Part shown: piece after piece, positions 12,105 to 21,019 of the stretch | Numbering within the stretch: the stretch's first letter is position 1 | How the letters are laid out: every line of letters begins with the position of its first letter | NCBI GenBank assembly: GCA_003049485.1 | Contig: PYST01000045.1 | Location: 62,001 to 126,000 of the forward strand | From: Ophioceras dolichostomum | Taxonomy: Eukaryota; Ascomycota; Sordariomycetes; Magnaporthales; Ophioceraceae | Length of the DNA stretch: 64,000 bases | Direction of reading: 5' to 3' | Notes under the pieces: generated by a model | Databases searched by the model: none | What the model was told of the DNA's origin: nothing | The model's input: the letters and a program-made list of their open reading frames with translations, nothing else | Position numbers and translations under genes: made by a program

Positions 12105-14917
12105 ATGGATCAAGCCAACAGGTTCTCAAACCTACTCATATCTCACTGGGACGAGGCGGAGAAGGCCCGGCTCGTCCCAAAGAACGACATCGTCATCAAC
12201 GGGCAGAACCTTGGCCTGGGCCTGGTTGTTACCGTCGCAAGGTCAGTGGTCCTTCTTGTCTGATTCTGCCCCTCCTCCTTCTTCGCACCCTACCTACCTG
12301 AACCCTCGCCACACAGTTCACTTTCCCTCTCTCAAAGATAGGGCACTTTCGTAGGTACCTACGTTAGGATGCAGTGCAAAGCTGACAAAACAAAACAAAC
12401 GCAAACAACCACCGTTCCCCCCTTCAGATATGCTGCCCTGAACATCAAGCTCGATGAGGACGCATGCGGAAGGATTCCCGCGGGCGCAGAGGCCATCAGG
12501 TCGAGCCTGGCCCGCGGCCTCATCATCTACGGCGTGAACACCGGCTTCGGCGGCAACGCCGACACGCGCGTCAGCTCCTCCGGTGTGGGTGACCTCCAGC
12601 GCTGCCTGACGCGGGGCAAGCACTGCGGCGTCCTGGACGTGCGGCAGCAGCAGCAGACGACGGGGAGGAGTACTGTTCTTCTCCTTCCAGCCGGCAGCAG
12701 CGGCGGCAGCAGCAGTGGTGATGCCGCTGCTCCTCTTCTCGACTACACCTCAGCCATCCCGCTCGACTTCCCGGACGCCACGACCTGCATGCCCGAGTCG
12801 TGGGTCCGGGCCGCGATGCTGATCCGCCTCAACTCGCTCATCCGCGGCGCCTCGGGCGTGCAGGTCGCCACGGTGGAGACGCTCGCTCAGCTGCTGAACA
12901 GGGACGTCGTCCCGCTGATGCCGCTGCGCGGCTCCATCTCCGCGTCGGGCGACCTGAGCCCCCTGTCGTACATCGCTGGCGTCATGCAGGGGAAGCCCAC
13001 CCTGGCCGTCTTTGCTGGCAGCCGCGAAAAGGGGTCACGCGAGATCGTGAGAGCTGACCAGGCCCTTGCTGGCGCGGAGATTACTCCTGTTGTGCTTGGT
13101 CCCAAAGAAGGTGAGTGAGGAACTAACTTGCTAGTTTATCATTCATCACGCTATTCTGCTGCAGCAGCATATCAGGCACGAAACGCACGCATACACACTC
13201 AGGACGAAAACACAAGCTGACGTGTTTTCGCTTTCTTGTCCCAGGCCTCGCCATAATCAACGGCACAGCCGTCTCAGCCGCAGTCGCATCCCTCGCCCTC
13301 CACGAGTCTCTCTGCCTCGCCGCTCTCTCCCAGGTCCTCACCGCCATGTCCGTCGAGGCCTTCCTCGGCACCGACGAGTCCTTCCACTCGTTCATCTCCT
13401 CGGTCCGCCCCCACCCCGGCCAGGTCGACTCCGCGTCCTGCATCCTGTCCTTCCTGCGCGGCTCCCGCCTCTCCCGCCACAACGACGGCGGCGGCGCCGT
13501 GCTGCGCCAGGACCGCTACTCCCTGCGCACCGCGTCCCAGTGGATCGGCCCCGTGCTCGAGGACTTCTCCCTCGCGCACGCGCAGCTGAGCACCGAGGTC
13601 AACTCCGCGACCGACAACCCCCTCGTCGACCCAACCTCGGGAAACGTCCTGCACGGCGGCAACTTCCAGGCCCGCGCCGTCACCTCCGCCGTCGAGAAGC
13701 TGCGCCAGGGCCTGCAGACGCTGGGGCGGATGCTGTTCCAGCAGTCCGCGGAATTGTTCAACCCGACCACGAACAGGGGCTTGCCGCCAAACCTGGTCGT
13801 CGACGAGCCGTCCGGGAGCTACCTGTGGAAGGGGATCGACATCCTCGTGGCATCCGCGGCGGCCGAGCTGGGATTTCTCGCTAACCCGGTCGGCTCGCAC
13901 GTCATGAACGCCGAGCTGGGGAACCAGGGCATCAACTCTGTCGCACTGATTTCGGCGCGCTACACCATGACGGCCGTGGAGTGCCTGTCGCAGCTGTGCG
14001 CCGCGCACCTGCTCGTGCTGTGTCAGGCGCTGGATCTGAGGGCTGTGCAGGCGAGGTTCGTGGAGGCTTATTTTGGGGGCAGCTACGGCCCTAACACCGC
14101 CACCAGAACTAGCAGCAGCAGCAGCAGTAGCGGTAGTGGCATCGGTTCGCCGGATTTTTTCTTACGTGACCTACAATCACCAACGCAAGGAAGCTTCGGC
14201 CTGCTCTTCGACGAGTGTTTAGGACGCTTCCTCCCCGGAAACAGCGAGGCTGAGCGCAGGCTCCGCGCGGATATCAAATCTGAGTGCGCGGCCCTCTTCC
14301 TGAAGGCCGTCGACAAGCACCGCACGCTTGACTCCGAGGCCCTCTTCGCCCAAGCGGCCGACTCTCTCGTGCCGCTGCTGCTGCGGCGCGTGCCGTCCCT
14401 CATCGTCACGATGAACGAAGGGGCGGGTCACACGACGCCCACCATCCACCCCGCCATACCCGTCATGGGCTTCGCGCGAGAGCTTGCCTCGGGGGCGCAG
14501 GCGTGCTTCGTGGCCGTCGTGGCTGCGTACAGGAGTGACATCGACATCGACTCGGACTCCGATGCCACGCCGTACTTGGGAGGCGCGTCGAGGAGGATGT
14601 ACGTCTTTGTGAGGAAGGTGCTGGGCGTGCCGTTTTTGGGGGAGGATGAGGTCATGACGCCCAAGTCGGAGGAGATGGTCGGCATCGATGACGCGGATCA
14701 GGGGCAGGGGAAGCAGTTTCCTGGTACTGCGCTGGGAGGCATGCCTCCGACTGTCGGGTCGTACCTGACGACCATTTATCGGGCTATTCGCAGTGGCGAG
14801 CTGTACGGGCAGGTGGTGGGTTGCTTTAAGGATATGCAGACGGACGGCGCTGCTGGTGGGTCGGTGGTGGCGAACGGGGAGGTTGTGACGTGTGATGCGA
14901 ATGGGCAGGCGGTATGA
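12105..14917 (+). CDS. Aromatic amino-acid ammonia-lyase (PAL/HAL family)
   Basis: Exons 12105-12241, 12428-13110 and 13245-14917 (introns 186 and 134 bp) give 830 residues, longer than the usual 700-740. The family forms an MIO prosthetic group from Ala-Ser-Gly and deaminates Phe, Tyr or His without oxidation. The triad is intact at 218-220 in GSISASGDLSPLSYIAG. The catalytic loop Tyr80 in IYGVNTGFGG and the QDRYSLRT and NSATDNP blocks are present. The extra length is largely two low-complexity insertions: Gln/Ser/Gly-rich about 117-150 and Ser-rich about 500-510. The pair that normally tunes substrate choice reads Gly109-Lys110, unlike the His-Gln of yeast PAL or Phe-Leu of plant PAL, so Phe specificity should not be assumed. 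The product class would be cinnamate-type acids; location is probably cytosolic, since no signal peptide is seen. Confidence 0.9.
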
Positions 14918-15333
14918 GCCGACATAGTTGTGCCTTCCTTAACATGGTTTCAGTACCTACCTTACCTAGAAGTAGGTAGGTCAGGTCCGCGTAGGTAGAC
15001 GGCATAGACGGGAAGGTGCAGATACCCAACAAAGGTAGGCGTTAGCAGGCAAGCGATGTTAATGGCCAATATGAACTTCTCCTCTCTATTTGATTTCCGA
15101 ACATGCTCTCACTTTGCATCTCTTTCTCTCAGCCCCCGCGTGCCCTGCCCTTTGTCATCAATTCCCTCTCCTTGCAGTCCATCACCTCTTTCACCAAGGT
15201 GATCGGGCTCTCTGCTCGCTTTTTGGAGGTCGTTATTCCTCCTCGCTTCCATTCTCAACCCAGAATCTCTGGGATTTTGGTGCTTTAGAGACATCCCTGC
15301 CTCCTCCAGCTGTGCCGACTGCCTCCCCCCAAG
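14918..15333. other. Intergenic, short repeat and pyrimidine-rich leader
   Basis: A cluster of TACCTACCTTACCTAG / GTAGGTAGG repeats lies at 14953-14998, just after the ammonia-lyase stop codon. A CT-rich stretch at 15110-15330 precedes the hydrolase ATG, as is usual for fungal 5' leaders. No gene. Confidence 0.6.
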
Positions 15334-17406
15334 ATGTTCTTCCCAGTCATTCTTCTGCTGCTTGGCCTGGTCGGCATCGCCGCCGGCGCCGCCGAAGACG
15401 ACAACGACGACTACTCGCCATATGGAGAGTACCCTCTCGCTTCCGACCCGTTTCATTTTATGCCATGCACCACCAATCTGCTTTGGTCGCTTCCGGACCT
15501 CGACGATGACGATGCGGCTGAGACATGGGCGTCGGAATTCAACCCGGATCCGTTGGCTTGGACCTGGGGAAAAGATCCTGATCCGAGTCGCTGGCAATGG
15601 GTCGCAAACAAAACTGAAATCAACAAACTCCAAGGTCGCGGGATTTATATGTGCGGCTACCTGGACGTGCCCCTTGACTTTTCAAACGGGTCCGATGAGC
15701 GCATCGTCCGCGTCGCCGTGGCCAAATACCAGATCTCGGGGCTTGCTCGTCTGGACGGTTACTCGGATCCTGCGGCGATCCTCAGGGACACACCCACACC
15801 CGGCCAGAAGAGCGAACGGACGATAATTCACAACCCCGGCGGGCCGGGCGGCAGGGGCACCTACAGGATCCTTTTTGAGGGTGAATATATGTCGCAGATA
15901 TTCGGTGGCGGGGACTTCGACGTGCTGGGATGGGACCCACGAGGTGTTGGTACCAGCAAGCCAGTGGCGATCTGCACCCCCAATGGCAAAGATGAAAGTT
16001 GGGGCATGATACTGAGGGAAACCCCTGACGTGTCGGAGGGGGCTGAATGCGCCGTTAACACGAGATTCAAATACGTGGACGCATTCAAGGATGCCCAGAT
16101 GAATGCATGCCACAGGCACTTAGGTGACATCCCTCGCTTTCTGGGCACGGCCTCGACCGCGCGCGAGCTCGAAGAGATCCGCAAGGCACTTGGGGAGGAG
16201 GAAGTCACCGGGATCTTCTCCAGTTACGGCACGAGCATCGCCCAGCTCTACGCCGGCATGTTCCCCAACCGGGTCGGGCGAATGGTGCTCGACGGCCCAA
16301 CGTACTACCGCGAAGACCGAAGGCTCGGCGGCTTCGCAACCACGCCTCTAAACGCCACCGACGCATGGCACGATGGATTCCTGCCCGAGTGCATCGCGCG
16401 AGGGTGGCGGTACTGTGCCCTCGCCCATGATCCAGCAAACCCGCGAAACTCCACCCTATCGGAGCTGAGGGAGCGCATGGGCAATCTCCTCAAGTCACTG
16501 ATGGACGCGCCTGTGGCCTCATACAGCCCTCATCGGGGCCCAGTGCTCATCACTTACAATATGATCGTCCAGCGAATTTCCTTCGCCCTGCGTGGTCCCA
16601 GGACTTGGAGGTCAACGGCGAGACTTCTCTCCCGCCTCGAGCAGGGCCACACTGACGGAGTGTCTGAAATGCTCTTCCCTAGGCGTACCAACGCCACCAC
16701 CCCTTCTACGTCGGTCGACCTTTTGCCTCTAGTCGTCTGCGCGGACTCCTATGATGCACCCGAGGAGTCCGTCGACTGGTGGCAGGGCCTCATGCTCGCC
16801 CTGGCTCAGAATGACTGGATCAAGGGGAGGAGTCTCTTCAACATGGTCATCCAGTGTCGTCACTTCAACAAGTACTGGAAGCTCTCGCCATCGAGCGTGT
16901 TCCGCGGAGATCTCGGCAACGTGACGCTGCGCACGCCTCTCTTGATCGTCGCCGTCGACTACGACCCAGCTACCTCGGTCAATGACGGCAGACGGCTGCA
17001 GCGAGAGCTGGGTGACAGCAACGCTCACCTTATAGTCCAACACGGCTACGGCCACGCCATGGCGGCCGATCGGAGCAAGTGTACTGAGCTGAAGATCAGA
17101 GAGTACATGGCGAACGGCACGCTGCCCAAAATGTCTGAGTCAACGTGCGATTCCGACGACCCGCCCTTTCTTGCCAACGACGAACACCGACGGCTTCTCG
17201 CTGGGCCGCGATCGTCGTCGACAGCGCATGCAGCAGAAGGCGCAGAGGAGGAGGGGAATACGGAGGAGGCCACGAGAGATCCTTCGACGGACGACTTGGA
17301 TGCCCGGGCCGATTTCGATGCTGTGCAGGAATGGGTGGATTATCTTGAGGATCTGGCGATTTCTCACCCGTACCTTGTGCGCGACTACTATGCGAATGGG
17401 TTCTGA
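15334..17406 (+). CDS. Secreted alpha/beta hydrolase, TAP-like (peptidase S33 clan)
   Basis: A single exon encodes 690 residues. The N-terminus MFFPVILLLLGLVGIAAGAA is a clear signal peptide, so the enzyme is probably secreted. The fold marks are the oxyanion segment NPGGPGGRG (GGPGG 169-173), WDPRGVGTSKP, nucleophile Ser297 in FSSYGTS, an acid in DYDPATS (about 544) and His574 in HGYGHA, with a TAP-like C-terminal domain around 500-610. Family members are exo-acting peptidases or esterases that release N-terminal residues or small acyl groups. The nucleophile elbow is unusual: the family normally has GxSYG, here Phe295-Ser-Ser-Tyr-Gly. Several N-glycosylation sequons (NKT, NGS, NAT, NST) fit secretion. 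The C-terminus is acidic. The true substrate cannot be inferred. Confidence 0.85.
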   Translation: MFFPVILLLLGLVGIAAGAAEDDNDDYSPYGEYPLASDPFHFMPCTTNLLWSLPDLDDDDAAETWASEFNPDPLAWTWGKDPDPSRWQWVANKTEINKLQGRGIYMCGYLDVPLDFSNGSDERIVRVAVAKYQISGLARLDGYSDPAAILRDTPTPGQKSERTIIHNPGGPGGRGTYRILFEGEYMSQIFGGGDFDVLGWDPRGVGTSKPVAICTPNGKDESWGMILRETPDVSEGAECAVNTRFKYVDAFKDAQMNACHRHLGDIPRFLGTASTARELEEIRKALGEEEVTGIFSSYGTSIAQLYAGMFPNRVGRMVLDGPTYYREDRRLGGFATTPLNATDAWHDGFLPECIARGWRYCALAHDPANPRNSTLSELRERMGNLLKSLMDAPVASYSPHRGPVLITYNMIVQRISFALRGPRTWRSTARLLSRLEQGHTDGVSEMLFPRRTNATTPSTSVDLLPLVVCADSYDAPEESVDWWQGLMLALAQNDWIKGRSLFNMVIQCRHFNKYWKLSPSSVFRGDLGNVTLRTPLLIVAVDYDPATSVNDGRRLQRELGDSNAHLIVQHGYGHAMAADRSKCTELKIREYMANGTLPKMSESTCDSDDPPFLANDEHRRLLAGPRSSSTAHAAEGAEEEGNTEEATRDPSTDDLDARADFDAVQEWVDYLEDLAISHPYLVRDYYANGF

Positions 17407-18579
17407 AGACTGATGGAGGAGGAGGAACCGTGTGCCGACAACTGTACGGAGGGCAGAGACCGGGTTACCATAGGGGAAACCTATTGAGACTGCAGGGGAA
17501 TGAGGCAGACTGCAAGCGAAATGGAATACGACCCCTCTCCTTGTCTAGTTTCTATGCAGCATTACTTGTACGGGTAGGAGTTATGAAGTACTAGCTTCAG
17601 TAGTAGATATCAACGATAGCCTGAAGCCTGCTTCTTAGAGAACACCTATTTCGCTGTCTACCACTTTCTCACGAGGCGACCGTGATCTAACGGGGGGAAA
17701 AAAGGTACCAGATTTCAACACAGCGACGGACAAACCAATGCTGGAGACCGCCCATACAGAGGGAAACCTGATCTCATCTAAGTGGTACTGACTTACCTTG
17801 ATCACGCGCAAAATCGTCAATACATGCACATATCCTCAAGCGACGCAAACTGAGAAATCTGTTTACACCAGAGCGAGTAGGGGTATGATGTAACAAGTAG
17901 GTGAATGGGAAGTGCGGTTTGACCTAACGAGCCCTTCTCTCAAGGTGACCAGCAACTGATGATGGCCAAATGGCCGTCATCAATCCCGTGTAAGTCGGAT
18001 GCTCTACCACACCGGATTGGACAGGTAGATAAGACCTATCTCATTACATACCAGCTCGTCGATATATAATCGGGCTTCGAACTCTTCTCACTGAAACATA
18101 AGTCGACAATCAATTTCAGGACGATGGTGAAGAAAAAGACCTCGGCTTGCGATTCAGCATTACGAAAGCTCGAGACCCCGCTGACAAACCGGAGTATTTA
18201 GCGCGAGTGGCGACTCGAAATACAGAGGAGCGATCACGACATCAGGGTGTTGGGCTTCGGCTGTGTGGGATGGAACAGCACATGATATATTCAGGGCTCT
18301 TGCTTCGTGCTTGCATTTGGGAGAGGGGACGTCGAAACCCCTCAATTGTAACAGAGCACCACCACACTTTGTGATTCCTCAACTGCTGGAACATTCGCTA
18401 CCTCTTTTTACCGCGCAAAAACATTAGCATCGAGCCAGCAGCCGTTCAAAGGCGATCGACGTGAATTCTCCAACCTAAGGTACCCATAGCTTCACCAAGA
18501 CTTACACGCAGCCACTAGTCTAGCCCTCCGAATTCGGCACTCAGCGATCCCGGCCCGTCGCCTCAACAACATCAACAGT
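17407..18579. other. Intergenic, contains a tandem double hairpin
   Basis: No protein-coding signal is seen. The double stem-loop at 17957-18019 is annotated separately. A TATATAAT sequence at about 18062-18069 is TATA-like, but lies 510 bp upstream of the next start codon, so its role is unclear. Confidence 0.55.
17957..18019. other. Two adjacent stem-loops (structured element)
   Basis: The first hairpin pairs TGATGATGGCC (17957-17967) with GGCCGTCATCA (17972-17982) over an AAAT loop: 11 positions, with one G-T. The second pairs CAATCC-x-GTGT (17981-17991) with ACAC-x-GGATTG (18009-18019) over a 17-base loop: 10 base pairs plus one mismatch. On the minus strand the second loop carries a tRNA A-box-like GTGGTAGAGCATCC. 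No complete tRNA can be folded. This may be an ncRNA, a 3' UTR structure or chance. Confidence 0.35.
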
Positions 18580-19337
18580 ATGGCGGACCCCTACCACCCC
18601 GCGACCAGAACCTACCCGTCGCCCCTCGCAATATACGATGGACAAGACCTCCCGCCGCTCTCGGACGAGAAAAACGAGGACGGGAAGAGCCTCAAGAACC
18701 CGCAAGGCGTCCCCTTGAGCAAGGCGTACGAGGAGTTCGTCGATCCGCTGGACAAGGGGAGGAGGGGAGCCTTGTAAGTTGACGAGCAGCCCGGCCTATG
18801 TTCTGTGCTACCTATGTACCTACCCAAGGTACTCCAGGTGCCGGATTGACCGAGCAACGCTGACCAGAGATAAGTGATGTGCACATATACTACTGGCAAG
18901 AATCTGAAGCCCAGACGAAATACGCCCGCGAGCTATACGAGCGCATCAGGCGAGAGTGTACGTTTCTCTTTCTCTTGCCCACCCCCCTCCCTTCCAAATC
19001 TCCTCCATCCCATTTCGACTGACTAGAGGTGATCAACCCTACACACACCCCCACAAACACAGTCCCAGAACTCCGCATCTACCGCCTCTGGGACCGGCCG
19101 ATCGGCCCCCACCCCGTGGCGATGTTCGAGGTGAACCTGTTCACCCCGGCCCAGTTCGGCGCCTTCATCGGCTGGCTCGCCGTGTGGAGGGGCCCCTTGT
19201 CGGTGCTGATCCACCCGAACAGCGTGGCGGGCCCCGGGGAGGACAGGCTGGTGGTCGAGAGGAGGGACCACTCGCAGCGGGCTATCTGGATGGGGGAGAG
19301 GGTGCCGCTTGACTTGGATTTGTTTGATCGGGAGTGA
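18580..19337 (+). CDS. DOPA 4,5-dioxygenase family protein
   Basis: Exons 18580-18773, 18875-18957 and 19063-19337 (introns 101 and 105 bp, phases 2 and 1) give 183 residues, normal for the family. The conserved order is seen: DVHIYYWQES with the first metal His after exon 2 begins, FPELRIYRLWDRPIGPHPVA, MFEVNLFTPAQFGAFIGWL, then RGPLSVLIHPNS and a final DHSQRAIWMGERVPLDL. Fungal homologues open the ring of L-DOPA or other catechols by extradiol cleavage, giving seco-DOPA on the way to betalamic acid- or muscaflavin-type products. Many ascomycete copies have unknown substrates. The acceptor of intron 1 ends in TAAG rather than CAG. The gene is convergent with the APH-fold gene 430 bp downstream. 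Confidence 0.88.
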
Positions 19338-19768
19338 AGGTGAAGTGAAGTGAAGTGGGTGATGCTTGGTAGGTAGGTAGGTGGTAGCTACCTAGATGTG
19401 TGGGGAGAACCGCTGTTGGTGGGAGAAGGGAAAGGGTTCTGGATACAAAACGTGGGTGTTATGATGTTATGATAAATTAGGCGGTTGTTGTTTTCGTTGA
19501 CAAAGTCTCTTATGTACATATTATTATCGAAATGATGCCGGAACGCCCATCCACCCTTCCCTCCCTCCCTCATTATCCAGGGTTTCCAGCAATAAGCTGT
19601 TGGTTGGCCGCCGATGGTGTTCATAGCTGCTGTTACAGAAGGAGTGTCACCCTTGTGCCTCCAAAAATGGGGGTATCTATTATGAAGGTAGCATGCATCC
19701 TCGGCCATGCTTTTCTTCATTGTTTTGTAATGAGCTTTTTGTTAACGAAAAAAGTTGTCACACAAGTT
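19338..19768. other. Convergent 3' intergenic region
   Basis: The 3' ends of the DOPA dioxygenase and phosphotransferase genes face each other here. A GTAGGTAGGTAGGTGG repeat lies at about 19370-19390. No gene. Confidence 0.6.
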
Positions 19769-21019
19769 TTACCAGATGATATCCCGAGCGTGCAGCATGA
19801 TCGCCAGTTGCATGGGATAGCTCTCGGGCAGGATCATCTGAAGCCGGCCGTCCCTCAGGAAGCACCGGTCCTCCATCTCGGCCCAGTGCGCCTTGACGTA
19901 CTCCCAGTAGTCCGGGTAGAACCCGGCCTGGCTCCAGTCCAGCACCGCGGTGACCCTGCCCGTGGCCTCGTCGATGAGGACGTTCTTGGGCGCCAGCTCG
20001 CCGTGCGTGAGCGCGAAGCTGTAGGGCCGCTGGTGCTGCTGCTCCGTCACCATCGGCATGGTGCGCAGCATCTGGCAGACGACCTGGTTGTTCCACACCG
20101 TCGAGTCGCGGGCCGCCACTGTGCTCGCCAGCGCGTGCAGGAAGGAGCCCTCGTGGTCGAAGAAGTGGGACCCCGGGGACCCCGGCGGCGCCGCCCCCGT
20201 TCGCGTCGTCGTCGTCGTCGCAGGGAAGAAGTTGTCCGTGACGCCGGATCGGTGCAGGGTCCAGGACGACCCGGGTTGGGTCAGGGCGCTGGCGTCTTCG
20301 CTCTCGCGGCTCCCCTGTGCCGCGTCGATCATCTCGTAGCTGCCGATGTGCGGCCTCCGCTGGCCGCGCAACGACGCGTAGTACTGCCTCAGCTGCAACG
20401 CGATGCAGTCCAGTTGGTTGCTGTCGAACGAGTCCCACGCTTGGTCCAAGGGGGTGCCCTCCACGCGCCTCATCAGGATGTAGGCATGGCCTGAATCCGG
20501 ATGCCTGCCGAACTTCTCTATCTTGGGGACGGGCACGTTCGTGTGTGAACGGACGAACATCATCATGGCGGCCTCCTGCAGCGACACATCCGGCCCGTAC
20601 TTGAGGACGTGGTCGTTGCCGAGGAGCCAGACAGCCGAGTAGTCTGGCATGTTCCCCAGTTTTTTGCAGTTGACCAGAGGACGCCACCAAGCCAGAGCCG
20701 GGTGATGTGAAGAGGAAGGAGGGGCAGATAACGATGATGATGATGATGATGATGATGATGGTGGGGGTGGTGGTGGTGGTGGTGGTGGTAGTGGCTGAAG
20801 AGCGCTTGCCTCCCTCTCCTCATCGTCGTCATCGAGGTGGTCAGAACCCTGCCCCCCTCGTAAACTGATGGTAGCAGTAGGCTGCGTCTGAGCTTGAGCC
20901 GTAGCATCGGCCATATCCACATCCATAGTTCTTCTGATGGTCACTGAGACAAGGTTCGAAGGAGGGGGGCGGGTATAGCCTGGGCTAAGAGGTACTGCGG
21001 GTATTCTCATGACCGTCAT
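19769..21019 (-). CDS. Aminoglycoside phosphotransferase-fold (APH) kinase-like protein
   Basis: A single exon encodes 416 residues from the ATG at 21019 (alternatives at 21010 and near 20925). Residues 1-110 are disordered, with a poly-Pro and poly-Ser run. The domain begins at about 118. It has an ATP-lobe Lys in HVLKYG, a Glu in the following helix (SLQEAAMMMFV), the hinge-like YILMRRVEGTPLDQAW, the catalytic loop HGELAPKN at 339-346 and the metal-binding VLDWSQAGFYPDYWEYVKA. The catalytic loop usually reads HGDLxxxN, so the base aspartate is replaced by glutamate here. Fungal members phosphorylate small molecules that are mostly unknown; no antibiotic-resistance role should be read into the family name. 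An internal Ser/Thr-rich stretch (about 250-295) is low complexity. Confidence 0.85.
   Translation of the reverse strand: MTVMRIPAVPLSPGYTRPPPSNLVSVTIRRTMDVDMADATAQAQTQPTATISLRGGQGSDHLDDDDEEREASALQPLPPPPPPPPPPSSSSSSSSSLSAPPSSSHHPALAWWRPLVNCKKLGNMPDYSAVWLLGNDHVLKYGPDVSLQEAAMMMFVRSHTNVPVPKIEKFGRHPDSGHAYILMRRVEGTPLDQAWDSFDSNQLDCIALQLRQYYASLRGQRRPHIGSYEMIDAAQGSRESEDASALTQPGSSWTLHRSGVTDNFFPATTTTTRTGAAPPGSPGSHFFDHEGSFLHALASTVAARDSTVWNNQVVCQMLRTMPMVTEQQHQRPYSFALTHGELAPKNVLIDEATGRVTAVLDWSQAGFYPDYWEYVKAHWAEMEDRCFLRDGRLQMILPESYPMQLAIMLHARDIIW
20722..20794. repeat. GATGAT and GGT trinucleotide runs inside the APH-fold gene
   Basis: Consecutive GAT and GGT triplets encode the poly-Ser/poly-Pro stretch of the minus-strand protein, in its disordered N-terminal region. 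Length variation would not break the frame. Confidence 0.8.

Noticed and set aside
17980..18018. Minus-strand GTGGTAGAGCATCCGACTTACAC resembling a tRNA D/anticodon region
   Set aside because: Anticodon-stem pairing fails at outer positions, no B-box follows within 200 bp, and the bases are better explained by the double hairpin.
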